A program made the position numbers and the translations under genes. The notes beneath the pieces are model-generated. The model had not been told where the DNA came from and did no database searches. It saw only the letters and a list, made by a program, of their open reading frames with translations. Shown piece after piece: positions 24,780-35,780 of a stretch of 64,000 nt of DNA. The stretch is from assembly GCF_947507565.1 (NCBI RefSeq), contig NC_089175.1:124001-188000 (forward strand). The letters are read 5' to 3'. Each line of letters begins with the position of its first letter. Position 1 is the first letter of the stretch. The stretch comes from Oscarella lobularis. Its lineage: Eukaryota; Porifera; Homoscleromorpha; Homosclerophorida; Oscarellidae.

Positions 24780-26000
24780 ATGTACGTTTTCGCTGCGATC
24801 GTTTCGGCACTCTTCTGCGTTCAAGTTCCCGCAAGCGCGGGCATTCGCTATCAACCAATAGGAGGCGTCCCATACTCAGTCAGCTCTCTGACTGACTGTC
24901 AGAGGCCGACTGGGACGACCCACTGCACATTTCCCGCCGATTACACGGTGCCAGTTTCTATAGCAAACCGCCTGGTCAAGACATTGGACGACAGCATCAT
25001 CCCACTCTATGCCAGCGTACTATCTAACGACTCGGCCCAGTGCTCCGAGGCCGTTATAAACGTCTTGTGCGATTTGCAATTCCAGCCGAAATGCCTGGGA
25101 AACGGCATGGTTGCATACGACCCCGACCTTCGCCAGGTACGTACAGTATAGACCCTCGCTAATCCGAACAGCGCTGTTTCAATTTGAGACCTGAGGGTCG
25201 GGTGTTTGAATTAGTGAAATTGTTCGGATTGCCGAGGGTGAAGCATGCGACTGATTATTTCACACAAAATATAGCGTAATGCTTCCGAACAATTTCACTA
25301 ATCCCAACACCTGCGCGTTTGTTTTCCTTGGAGCTCGCAATGAGAGTTTTGTGAGCTCTTGTAGAGGTAGAGGAACACTGCAACATTAATAAATAACGTG
25401 CTTCTAAGGAAGGCCTCTGTTCGAGTTAGCCCCCCCCCCCCCCCCTCCCCCCACTCATTTCTCTTTTCTAAGCGTTGCTATGCTGCGTTTGCCAAGTGCG
25501 GTAATGAGACGGCCCAGTTGAGCCCTTACCTCTGCGCTAATCCGTTATTTGACTTCGCTGGAATCTATTCCATGACGAAATGCGTCACGCCGAACGTCAA
25601 TGACTGCATCAACACCGCTTCTTCGCCAGAATGGATCGCTTATTACGCCGAAAAGATGATTCTGAGCAACTTCGCAGACGCAACGGGATTCAGCTCGAAA
25701 TGCACGGCTCTTTTCGCGAGATTCACCTGCACGCTAGCCACGTGCGGAAGCAATAATCAGCTACTTATGACCTTGACGCGAAATAACTGCGAGGCCGTCA
25801 TCCAATGGTAGGCAGACAACCGAGTCAACAACGCACCTATTAGTTAAAATTATAAAATCTTTTATAGCGCACCTGCAGATGATAGGACTATTCTTCAGCA
25901 AGCCTTGGGTTGCGATGACTTTCCAACCGCCGCAGCTCCTACAATGAGACCGTCCCAAAAGATTTGGCTTGTCCTGATTTTTCTTTTTTGCATTCGGTAG
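24780..26000 (+). CDS. Double FZ-CRD-like protein, copy 7
   Basis: Exons 24780-25136, 25473-25807 and 25868-26000 give 274 aa. It belongs to the copy 2 subclade (CVQVPASAG signal peptide, foldback and poly-C in intron 1), but with the stalk-less third exon of copy 6. Relative to copies 8 and 9 it lacks three residues (LRA) in module 2, an in-frame 9-base deletion. All module cysteines are kept. Confidence 0.85.
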
Positions 26001-26079
26001 TGCTTGAGCTGGAGAGACTTTGGATTTCGTTTTCTTGCTGATTTGTTGTTCTGTTTTTTCTTGATGTAACACTGAGGTC

Positions 26080-26790
26080 TCAAAAAACGTTTCTAGAATC
26101 ACTCTTCACCTGATGCAATAGTGCACTTAGATTATGTCTCGAAGTATTCCGCTTAGGATCTGTTCCAGCTCCGATTTTGCTTCTGCAAATATTTCCAAAA
26201 TACTAGCAAACGTTTATTGGCCAATCTCTTCTTACCTTTCCCTGCTAATGACCGAGAAGCAGCTCGAATCCACGACGCCTTTTTGAGACTGTCAAGAGCC
26301 GAAGGATAAAGAGCCAAAGCATTCAATAAAAGCTAAAAAACGCCAATGGTATCTATGTAGCCGCACCCAACTAACTCTCATCTACCTTTTCCTGCAAGAA
26401 ACCACAGTTCTTCAATATCACTCCAGAAAGAAGCCACCCGCGCAGAGAAAGCGCACTTTTCCGCGTCGAATTCACAAGCACTTCCAATATCGCTTTGTTG
26501 CAAACCTGCAGCTGTCTCTCTTTCACGTACACTCGCTCGACTACAGCTTTTGCATGTGTGCACGCGATAGATACCTCTGCTATCCGAGACGCTTCCTTTC
26601 TCGTAAGATTTTCGCTACGATAGCGCGCATCATGATTTTTCACCTCGGAATCGCTCTTATTTCGGGTGTCTGTGCTTACCGAAACTTTTTGAACTAATCA
26701 ACAGCTTAGAACTGTGCTGAAAGGCGTTAGTTTCCACCGCTTTCGTAGCACGCGCAATCGAGTCAATTTCCATAGCGCACGCTGGGTGTC
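26080..26790 (-). pseudogene. NCDN exons 20-18 and AGK exons 2-1 scraps (array scar 7)
   Basis: NCDN exons 20, 19 and part of 18 (to about 26487) join AGK intron and exon 2 sequence (about 26571-26610) and exon 1 (about 26685-26778). The junction is at the same base as in scars 2 and 8, so it is inherited from one original duplication event. Confidence 0.75.
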
Positions 26791-26889
26791 GCCGCGCGGC
26801 AGAATACAATCGCAAAAAATTGACGTGTGCTTGGTATTATGACGCCCCAGTTGCAGTATGGACGTTCGTGGCCGTGATTTCTACAAAAT

Positions 26890-27700
26890 AGGAAGGGCAA
26901 TTAATTAAAACGACAATGTAAAGTCGCAAATAAAAGTCGCCCTTAATTAATTAAGAGAAATATGACCCACACGTTCGAATAAAGACCGCACTTTTTCTGC
27001 GGCTTCAGTTCTATTGACTTCAGCCGCGGCTTTTATTGGCGAATATCTCCCGTCAATTAATTTATTAATTGTGCAGTTACTATAGCATCATAGATAATAC
27101 TAGATAATGATGGCCTTTCGTGAGCCATCATGGGATCCCCGAACACCCTCAGCACATTCTTATTACTCTAATTTTAGTAAAGCCTATTTGCATACTTTGC
27201 ATCGCACTGCCTAACAAACGTGAATTGCCATGTTTCTTTTCCGCAAAAGCCTACAATTTGACTTCTTATGTAAGGGCGACACAAAGCTACACCCCTCCTA
27301 ACCCTAACCTCTGCCTCTTTGGGTGATCGTGTCACGAGACCCATTATCAGCTCGCAGTTGGGTTTGCGTGCTGCGAGCGAAGCTCGCAGCACGACAAACC
27401 CAACGTGCTCCTTTACTGTGTTCCCTTTATGAACGTTACTGATAAAGCTCATTGCTATGTGCCCGTTATGTATTTATCCTTGATAAAGTAGCCTGTATAA
27501 TATGCCTACTCCTTCCTGAAAAGTTTTAAACACAATCCGGGGTTCCTATCCACTGTGACGTCACCTTTTATGTACATTTTGTTCAAAATACGGGAGAGTA
27601 TGACATCACAATGACTGTGACGTCATAAAGGCACCGGTGTGTGTGATTGGCCTAAGTTCGATTGTGACGTCAGGGTAACCGACAGAAAACACTTTGGTTT
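26890..27700. other. Unique spacer with CRE motifs and a long hairpin
   Basis: This is not found upstream of copies 1-7. It has three perfect TGACGTCA palindromes (27556-27563, 27618-27625, 27665-27672), one TGACATCA (27601) and a hairpin at 27357-27404. No credible gene. The same block recurs 3342 bp later (30232-31042). Confidence 0.6.
27357..27404. repeat. Long near-perfect hairpin
   Basis: Arms of 22 bp (GTTGGGTTTG-CGTGCTGCGAGC and its complement), three-base loop GAA, one bulged A. The second copy is at 30699-30746 with the same bases. Confidence 0.8.
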
Positions 27701-27845
27701 TTGGGCGATCACGTTTGAGAGACGCGCCCTGGTGTTCGGGGAATTATATCTATGTTAGAACGACACGTAAAAGTACAGTACACGCAACAGAGACTTTAGT
27801 AAAGACCGAGTCCCGGACTATATTCACCTTTGAACTTTGCACGTA

Positions 27846-27880
27846 CCGGACACCTACCGGACACCTACCGGACACACGTA
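27846..27880 (+). repeat. ACCGGACACCT short tandem repeat
   Basis: Three units of an 11-bp repeat (TACCGGACACC) end in ACCGGACACACG, just before the truncated exon 1 stub. The same repeat is at about 31188-31222. Confidence 0.6.
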
Positions 27881-27909
27881 TATTACCTGTGCTCGACCGC
27901 GGATTATTG

Positions 27910-28005
27910 ATGTACGTTTTCGCTGCGATCGTTTCGGCACTCTTCTGCGTGCCCGCAAGCGCGGGCATTCGCTATCAACCAATAGGAGGCGGTGGTCGGC
28001 TCCAT
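27910..28005 (+). pseudogene. Truncated FZ-like exon 1 stub (before copy 8)
   Basis: It has the normal start and signal peptide (MYVFAAIVSALFCVPASAG) for about 27 codons, then GIRYQPIGG runs into unrelated sequence and a stop at about 28006. It lacks all module cysteines. It sits 115 bp upstream of the intact copy 8 and may have been left by an unequal crossover. Confidence 0.8.
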
Positions 28006-28120
28006 TAATTAATTAATTACAGCTACAGACTGAGTCCCGGATTACTCGCCTTTATACTTTGGACAGCTACCCGGACACACGTACAGTACCTGTACCTGTA
28101 CTCGACCGCGGATATCATTG

Positions 28121-29344
28121 ATGTACGTTTTCGCTGCGATCGTTTCGGCACTCTTCTGCGTTCAAGTTCCCGCAAGCGCGGGCATTCGCTATCAACCAAT
28201 AGGAGGCGTCCCATACTCAGTCAGCTCTCTGACTGACTGTCAGAGGCCGACTGGGAGGACCCACTGCACATTTCCCGCCGATTACACGGTGCCAGTTTCT
28301 ATAGCAAACCGCCTGGTCAAGACATTGGACGACAGCATCATCCCACTCTATGCCAGCCTACTATCTAACGACTCGGTGCAGTGCTCCGAGGCCGTGATAA
28401 ACGTCTTGTGCGATTTGCTAGTCCAGCCGAAATGCCTGGGAAACGGCATGGTTGCATACGACCCCGACCTTCGCCAGGTACGTACAGTATAGACCCTCGC
28501 TAATCCGAACAGCGCTGTTTCAATTTGAGACCTGAGGGTCGGGTGTTTGAATTAGTGAAATTGTTCGGATTGCCGAGGGTGAAGCATGCGACTGATTATT
28601 TCACACAAAATATAGCGTAATGCTTCCAAACAATTTCACTAATCCCAACACCCGCGCGTTTGTTTTCCTTGGAGCTCGCAATGAGAGTTTTGTGAGCTCT
28701 TGTAGAGGTAGAGGAACACTGCAACATTATTAAATAACGTGCTTCTAAGGAAGGCCTCTGTTCGAGTTAGCCCCCCCCCCTCCCCCCACTCATTTCTCTT
28801 TTCTAAGCGTTGCTATGCTGCGTTTGCCAAGTGCGGTAATGAGACGGCCCAGTTGAGCCCTTACCTCTGCGCTAATCCGTTATTTGACTTCGCTGGAATC
28901 TATTCCATGACGAAATGCGTCACGCCGAACGTCAATGACTGCATCAACACCGCTTCTTCGCCAGAATGGATCGCTTATTACGCCGAAAAGATGATTCTGA
29001 GCAACTTCGCAGACGCACTTCGAGCAACGGGATTCAGCTCGAAATGCACGGCTCTTTTCGCGAGATTCACCTGCACACTAGCCACGTGCGGAAGCAATAA
29101 TCAGCTACTTATGACCTTGACGCGAAATAATTGCGAGGCCGTCATCCAATGGTAGGCAGACAACCGAGTCAACAACGCACCTATTAGTTAAAATTATAAA
29201 ATCTTTTATAGCGCACCTGCAGATGATAGGACTATTCTTCAGCAAGCCTTGGGTTGTGATGACTTTCCAACCGCCGCAGCTCCTACAATGAGACCGTCCC
29301 AAAAGATTTGGCTTGTCCTGATTTTTCTTTTTTGCATTCGGTAG
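28121..29344 (+). CDS. Double FZ-CRD-like protein, copy 8
   Basis: Exons 28121-28477, 28808-29151 and 29212-29344 give 277 aa. It is almost identical to copies 7 and 9, including introns, and has the stalk-less tail IWLVLIFLFCIR. Each module holds eight cysteines with the family spacing. Because it sits in a 3.34-kb repeat that also contains copy 9's promoter block, copies 8 and 9 are probably co-regulated and very young. Confidence 0.86.
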
Positions 29345-29424
29345 TGCTTGAGCTGGAGAGACTTTGGATTTCGTTTTCTTGCTGATTTGTTGTTCTGTTT
29401 TTTCTTGATGTAACACTGAGGTCT

Positions 29425-30135
29425 CAAAAAACGTTTCTAGAATCACTCTTCACCTGATGCAATAGTGCACTTAGATTATGTCTCGAAGTATTCCGCTTAG
29501 GATCTGTTCCAGCTCCGATTTTGCTTCTGCAAATATTTCCAAAATACTAGCAAACGTTTATTGGCCAATCTCTTCTTACCTTTCCCTGCTAATGACCGAG
29601 AAGCAGCTCGAATCCACGACGCCTTTTTGAGACTGTCAAGAGCCGAAGGATAAAGAGCCAAGCATTCAATAAAAGCTAAAAACGCCAATTGTATCTATGT
29701 AGCCGCACCTAACTAACTCTCACCTACCTTTTCCTGCAAGAAACCACAGTTCTTCAATATCACTCCAGAAAGAAGCCACCCGCGCAGAGAAAGCGCACTT
29801 TTCCGCGTCGAATTCACAAGCACTTCCAATATCGCTTTGTTGCAAACCTGCAGCTGTCTCTCTTTCACGTACACTCGCTCGACTACAGCTTTTGCATGTG
29901 TGCACGCGATAGATACCTCTGCTATCCGAGACGCTTCCTTTCTCGTAAGATTTTCGCTACGATAGCGCGCATCATGATTTTTCACCTCGGAATCGCTCTT
30001 ATTTCGGGTGTCTGTGCTTACCGAAACTTTTTGAACTAATCAACAGCTTAGAACTGTGCTGAAAGGCGTTAGTTTCCACCGCTTTCGTAGCACGCGCAAT
30101 CGAGTCAATTTCCATAGCGCACGCTGGGTGTCGCC
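29425..30135 (-). pseudogene. NCDN exons 20-18 and AGK exons 2-1 scraps (array scar 8)
   Basis: Near-identical to scar 7, shifted by 3342-3344 bp: NCDN to about 29829, then AGK exon 2 and exon 1 remnants. Confidence 0.75.
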
Positions 30136-30698
30136 GCGCGGTAGAATACAATCGCAAAAAATTGACGTGTGCTTGGTATTATGACGCCCCAGTTGCAGTA
30201 TGGACGTTCGTGGCCGTGATTTCTACAAAATAGGAAGGGCAATTAATTAAAACGACAATGTAAAGTCGCAAATAAAAGTCGCCCTTAATTAATTAAGAGA
30301 AATATGACCCACACGTTCGAATAAAGACCGCACTTTTTCTGCGGCTTCAGTTCTATTGACTTCAGCCGCGGCTTTTATTGGCGAATATCTCCCGTCAATT
30401 AATTTATTAATTGTGCAGTTACTATAGCATCATAGATAATACTAGATAATGATGGCCTTTCGTGAGCCATCATGGGATCCCCGAACACCCTCAGCACATT
30501 CTTATTACTCTAATTTTAGTAAAGCCTATTTGCATACTTTGCATCGCACTGCCTAACAAACGTGAATTGGCATGTTTCTTTTCCGCAAAAGCCTACAATT
30601 TGACTTCTTATGTAAGGGCGACACAAAGCTACACCCCTCCTAACCCTAACCTCTGCCTCTTTGGGTGATCGTGTCACGAGACCCATTATCAGCTCGCA

Positions 30699-30746
30699 GT
30701 TGGGTTTGCGTGCTGCGAGCGAAGCTCGCAGCACGACAAACCCAAC
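30699..30746. repeat. Long near-perfect hairpin, second copy
   Basis: Same 22-bp arms, GAA loop and bulge as 27357-27404, within the duplicated spacer. Its persistence shows only that the duplication is recent. Confidence 0.8.
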
Positions 30747-31251
30747 GTGCTCCTTTACTGTGTTCCCTTTATGAACGTTACTGATAAAGCTCATTGCTAT
30801 GTGCCCGTTATGTATTTATCCTTGATAAAGTAGCCTGTATAATATGCCTACTCCTTCCTGAAAAGTTTTAAACACAATCCGGGGTTCCTATCCACTGTGA
30901 CGTCACCTTTTATGTACATTTTGTTCAAAATACGGGAGAGTATGACATCACAATGACTGTGACGTCATAAAGGCACCTGTGTGTGTGATTGGCCTAAGTG
31001 CGATTGTGACGTCAGGGTAACCGACAGAAAACACTTTGGTTTTTGGGCGATCACGTTTGAGAGACGCGCCCTGGTGTTCGGGGAATTATATCTATGTTAG
31101 AACGACACGTAAAAGTACAGTACACGCAACAGAGACTTTAGTAAAGACCGAGTCCCGGACTATATTCACCTTTGAACTTTGCACGTACCGGACACCTACC
31201 GGACACCTACCGGACACACGTATATTACCTGTGCTCGACCGCGGATTATTG

Positions 31252-31347
31252 ATGTACGTTTTCGCTGCGATCGTTTCGGCACTCTTCTGCGTGCCCGCAA
31301 GCGCGGGCATTCGCTATCAACCAATAGGAGGCGGTGGTCGGCTCCAT
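31252..31347 (+). pseudogene. Truncated FZ-like exon 1 stub (before copy 9)
   Basis: Identical in layout to the stub at 27910-28005: signal peptide and GIRYQPIGG, then a stop. It was carried along by the 3342-bp duplication. Confidence 0.8.
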
Positions 31348-31462
31348 TAATTAATTAATTACAGCTACAGACTGAGTCCCGGATTACTCGCCTTTATACT
31401 TTGGACAGCTACCCGGACACACGTACAGTACCTGTACCTGTACTCGACCGCGGATATCATTG

Positions 31463-32677
31463 ATGTACGTTTTCGCTGCGATCGTTTCGGCACTCTTCTG
31501 CGTTCATGTTCCCGCAAGCGCGGGCATTCGCTATCAACCAATAGGAGGCGTCCCATACTCAGTCAGCTCTCTGACTGACTGTCAGAGGCCGACTGGGAGG
31601 ACCCACTGCACATTTCCCGCCGATTACACGGTGCCAGTTTCTATAGCAAACCGCCTGGTCAAGACATTGGACGACAGCATCATCCCACTCTATGCCAGCC
31701 TACTATCTAACGACTCGGTGCAGTGCTCCGAGGCCGTGATAAACGTCTTGTGCGATTTGCTAGTCCAGCCGAAATGCCTGGGAAACGGCATGGTTGCATA
31801 CGACCCCGACCTTCGCCAGGTACGTACAGTATAGACCCTCGCTAATCCGAACAGCGCTGTTTCAATTTGAGACCCGAGGGTCGGGTGTTTGAATTAGTGA
31901 AATTGTTCGGATTGCCGAGGGTGAAGCATGCGACTAATTATTTCACACAAAATATAGCGTAATGCTTCCGAACAATTTCACTAATCCCAACACCCGCGCG
32001 TTTGTTTTCCTTGGAGCTCGCAATGAGAAGTTTTGTGAGCTCTTGTAGAGGTAGAGGAACACTGCAACATTATTAAATAACTTGCTTCTAAGGAAGGCCT
32101 CTGTTCGAGTTAGCCCCCCCACTCATTTCTCTTTTCTAAGCGTTGCTATGCTGCGTTTGCCAAGTGCGGTAATGAAACGGCCCAGTTGAGCCCTTACATT
32201 TGCGCTAATCCGTTATTTGACTTCGCTGGAATCTATTCCATGACGAAATGCGTCACGCCGAACGTCAATGACTGCATCAACACCGCTTCTTCGCCAGAAT
32301 GGATCGCTTATTACGCCGAAAAGATGATTCTGAGCAACTTCGCAGACGCACTTCGAGCAACGGGATTCAGCTCGAAATGCACGGCTCTTTTCGCGAGATT
32401 CACCTGCACACTAGCCACGTGCGGAAGCAATAATCAGCTACTTATGACCTTGACGCGAAATAATTGCGAGGCCGTCATCCAATGGTAGGCAGACAACCGA
32501 GTCAACAACGCACCTATTAGTTAAAATTATAAAATCTTTTATAGCGCACCTGCAGATGATAGGACTATTCTTCAGCAAGCCTTGGGTTGTGATGACTTTC
32601 CAACCGCCGCAGCTCCTACAATGAGACCGTCCCAAAAGATTTGGCTTGTCCTGATTTTTCTTTTTTGCATTCGGTAG
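31463..32677 (+). CDS. Double FZ-CRD-like protein, copy 9
   Basis: Exons 31463-31819, 32141-32484 and 32545-32677 give 277 aa. It is the last copy of the array and differs from copy 8 by very few residues (for example CVHVP versus CVQVP in the signal peptide). Poly-C in intron 1 is down to 7. Its stop lies 127 bp from the end of the convergent, intact NCDN gene, which represents the ancestral right-hand neighbour. Confidence 0.86.
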
Positions 32678-32803
32678 TGCTTGAGCTGGAGAGACTTTGG
32701 ATTTCGTTTTCTTGCTGATTTGTTGTTCTGTTTTTTCTTGATGTAACACTGAGGTCTCAAAAAACGTTTCTAGAATCACTCTTCACCTGATGCAATAGTG
32801 CAC

Positions 32804-35665
32804 TTAGATTATGTCTCGAAGTATTCCGCTTAGGATCTGTTCCAGCTCCGATTTTGCTTCTGCAAATATTTCCAAAATACTAGCAAACGTTTATTGGCCA
32901 ATCTCTTCTTACCTTTCCCTGCTAATGACCGAGAAGCAGCTCGAATCCACGACGCCTTTTTGAGACTGTCAAGAGCCGAAGGATAAAGAGCCAAGCATTC
33001 AATAAAAGCTAAAAACGCCAATTGTATCTATGTAGCCGCACCTAACTAACTCTCACCTACCTTTTCCTGCAAGAAACCACAGTTCTTCAATATCACTCCA
33101 GAAAGAAGCAACCCGCGCAGACAAAGCGCACTTTTCCGCGTCGAATTCACAAGCACTTCCAATGAACTCCACAATCAAATCAAAAAGTAGACGTTTTTCT
33201 AAAAAAATACTGCAAAAATAGCCAATGACGTCTACCTAACAATATCGACCTTCGCGATAATGATGCCTATGCCTCAAAATCATCGTAGATAGAGTCACAC
33301 AGTTAGCTCTCAAGACAGGGTGTTCATTATCTTCATAAAAGCATTCAGGCAAATCTAGAATAATGAACGTTTTCTTACTCAGCATAGGCAAAAGATGCTG
33401 AATCCGCTCCAAAAGTCGAGCAAACTGATCCCCATCAGCCACAAGAGCGGCTTCAAGTACGCAAAAGTTGAGTAAAACTCCGCAGCACGTCACCAACGAA
33501 GCCTACGTAAAACAATACAGTATTGACTCTCTCTCTCTCTCTCAGAGACCAACGTGTACCTCTGTCTCATTGCTCTTCTCCAGACTGTCCGACGCGTGGT
33601 AGAAATATGTGACGAGCATATCAAGACAGTCCGTCTCGACGAGTCGCTTCCTCGCCTTGTCATCGGCGGATAGGTGACACAGTCCGGGCAAAAGGAAACG
33701 CGTGTCAATCAAAGATTTTTTTCTAAATCAATATAAGTTTATAAGTAACCCGTCTTTATCTAATTACCCCAATTCAACTAGAAACGGTATCAGAGCAATG
33801 ACTGATTCTTGCAGAGCAACCGTTTCTTCTGCGATCCAAGATCCAAGGAGACGTACAGACATAGAAACTAAAGGTGACTCCATCATCTATAAGAAGAAAA
33901 TCAATAGGAGTCGTCTGTTTATTCTTTCCTCAGCCATACCGCGTCTCTTGAATCTGAAGAATCAACATCAGCTAAAAAGGCAACAACATCCGCTAAGCAG
34001 TCTCGCAATCCAGTATGTATTTGACCAATAGTCTCAGCCCCAATTAAAGCTAGAGAAATGTACGTGTACTACAGATTTTTATTACAGGAGCAAATTTACC
34101 ATTTTCCATTGTTACCAAAAAGGTGACGTAGTGTTCTAAGAGGCTGTACAGTATCGACGCTTCTTTGTCTCTCTCCAAAAGCTAGAACCGCCTCAAAGAT
34201 ACTTCTATATTGATACTATAGAAAAAAATGCTTACCTCCTCGACACATTTCCCGTCTAAAATCATTCTCGTTTCCTTCAAAATTACCAAAGGTTCAAGAA
34301 CAAAAAAAAGACGGAAGCGTGTTTTTTTACCACTGAAGTGCGATAGAAAAGCAACTTAAAAAATTCATCATCACTAGAATAAAAAATTATGAAGAGACAT
34401 AAGAGAGTGGAGAGTCACCCCTACGTCTTCTCTCGTCTCGTTATTGTCCAGTCTAGACCCAAACAATTGGTCACACTAGAGGCAAGAGCCAAAGCACGTC
34501 GACAATATACACCAGCTAGCGGAGAGAAACAATCAATGACGTATCTTTCACTGTAAAACACTTTCCTACCAATTTTGCTTCGGAAAATGCTGTCAAGTGC
34601 GTGTTTGATGTTAGAAGGCCACGGATCAGTAATGGGGAGAGAGAGCTAATAAGCAACTAGTGCAGTCAAAACGCTCATAGAGAGATTTTCATACTCACAA
34701 TCAACTGTTGTTGAAGAAGAATCGTAAGATGATCACATAGATCAAATTTTGCAACAGTCTAAAGAAATCAGAATATGAATGAGACATAAGTATGTGCATA
34801 CTCTACCTGATCTTCCTTGAATTTTACTGCCAGATGATTAATCAATTCTAGAATAACCGAACTGTGATTGCTATACAAACGAGATGCTTCCTCCTCCTCG
34901 GAGGACGCAAGTCGAATGAGAATTCCAAGACTGACGTCACAACCTATTGCATACATTTCAATCAGAAGAAAAGACTGAAGTCAGGTTCTCCTACCGTTGC
35001 AAGCTCTTTTGACCAGACAAGGTACTGCCCCACGTTGAATCAATTCCATTCTCGTTTTCGTCTCCAGTGACATGGCTACAAGACACTCCAGACAGTCGCC
35101 AGCCATCGATACCAAATCAGAATCAGAACTATATTTAAAAAAATTAAAATTTATTTATGAATCCCTCTGTTGTACCGTTCAACGGCTAACGAAACTATTT
35201 CACAAAATAGAGGAATTTTCTCGATCATTTGCGGAGAAGTGACCTAAATAAGATCCTCAATCAAACGTATAGCAGCCTTGCAGCCCAGTTGTACCAAGTC
35301 TTTATCGGTTGCGAAGCAAGAGAGGACGGAGAGTGCCAGAGAACGAAAAACGTGAGCTGCACATCCCTCTGGCGCGACGTCTGCGCGAAAATAAGCGAAA
35401 TGAGAAGAAGCTCGAGTCGCCTTACCGGTGTTAAGGAGTCTATCGAGAAATTTAAAGCCGACGGCATCGAAAATTCGACGGCGCGTCTCCGCGTTCAGTT
35501 CGTTCGCCTTCGCTATGCGCGTCACCTCGAAAATCGAGCCTTTTGGACGTGTGCGCGGCGAAAACGATGCCTTCTTACCAAAAGAAGACCTGCGAAGACT
35601 TCGTTGTCCGATGTGGACGAGTTCAGTAGGCGCAAACAGCGTTCTAAATCGGAAGCGGCCGCCAT
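32804..35665 (-). CDS. NCDN: Neurochondrin homologue
   Basis: Twenty exons join in frame to 637 codons plus stop: 35579-35665, 35426-35525, 35295-35380, 35176-35243, 34995-35128, 34807-34943, 34699-34758, 34570-34645, 34425-34515, 34331-34373, 34236-34274, 34100-34181, 33940-34049, 33768-33886, 33560-33722, 33379-33502, 33250-33354, 33061-33198, 32913-33008, 32804-32859. Hallmarks shared with vertebrate NCDN (about 729 aa) are LLLVTRIAK, the ETRRRIFDAVGF block, RLLGSWIAEET, LLPGLCHL and the C-terminal IEELWFLAG. NCDN is a cytosolic alpha-helical (armadillo-like) protein that in mammals modulates CaMKII and mGluR5 signalling. The start is taken at MAAASDLERC because it splices in phase onto VTRIAK. 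Its 3' exons are the source of the NCDN scraps in the array. Confidence 0.93.
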
Positions 35666-35780
35666 GCGGCAAAACACGTGTTCAAGAGATACGTACGGGT
35701 TTCAATTAATTAATAGCATTTGACAGAAAACTCTCCTAGCACTGTATTCAATTATTTAGAAGCACAAGAATTGTTTTTAG

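Noticed and set aside
27174-27452. 92-codon minus frame, repeated at 30516-30794
   Set aside because: Spans the palindromic hairpin, so its openness is forced by symmetry; no homology and it lies in the spacer.
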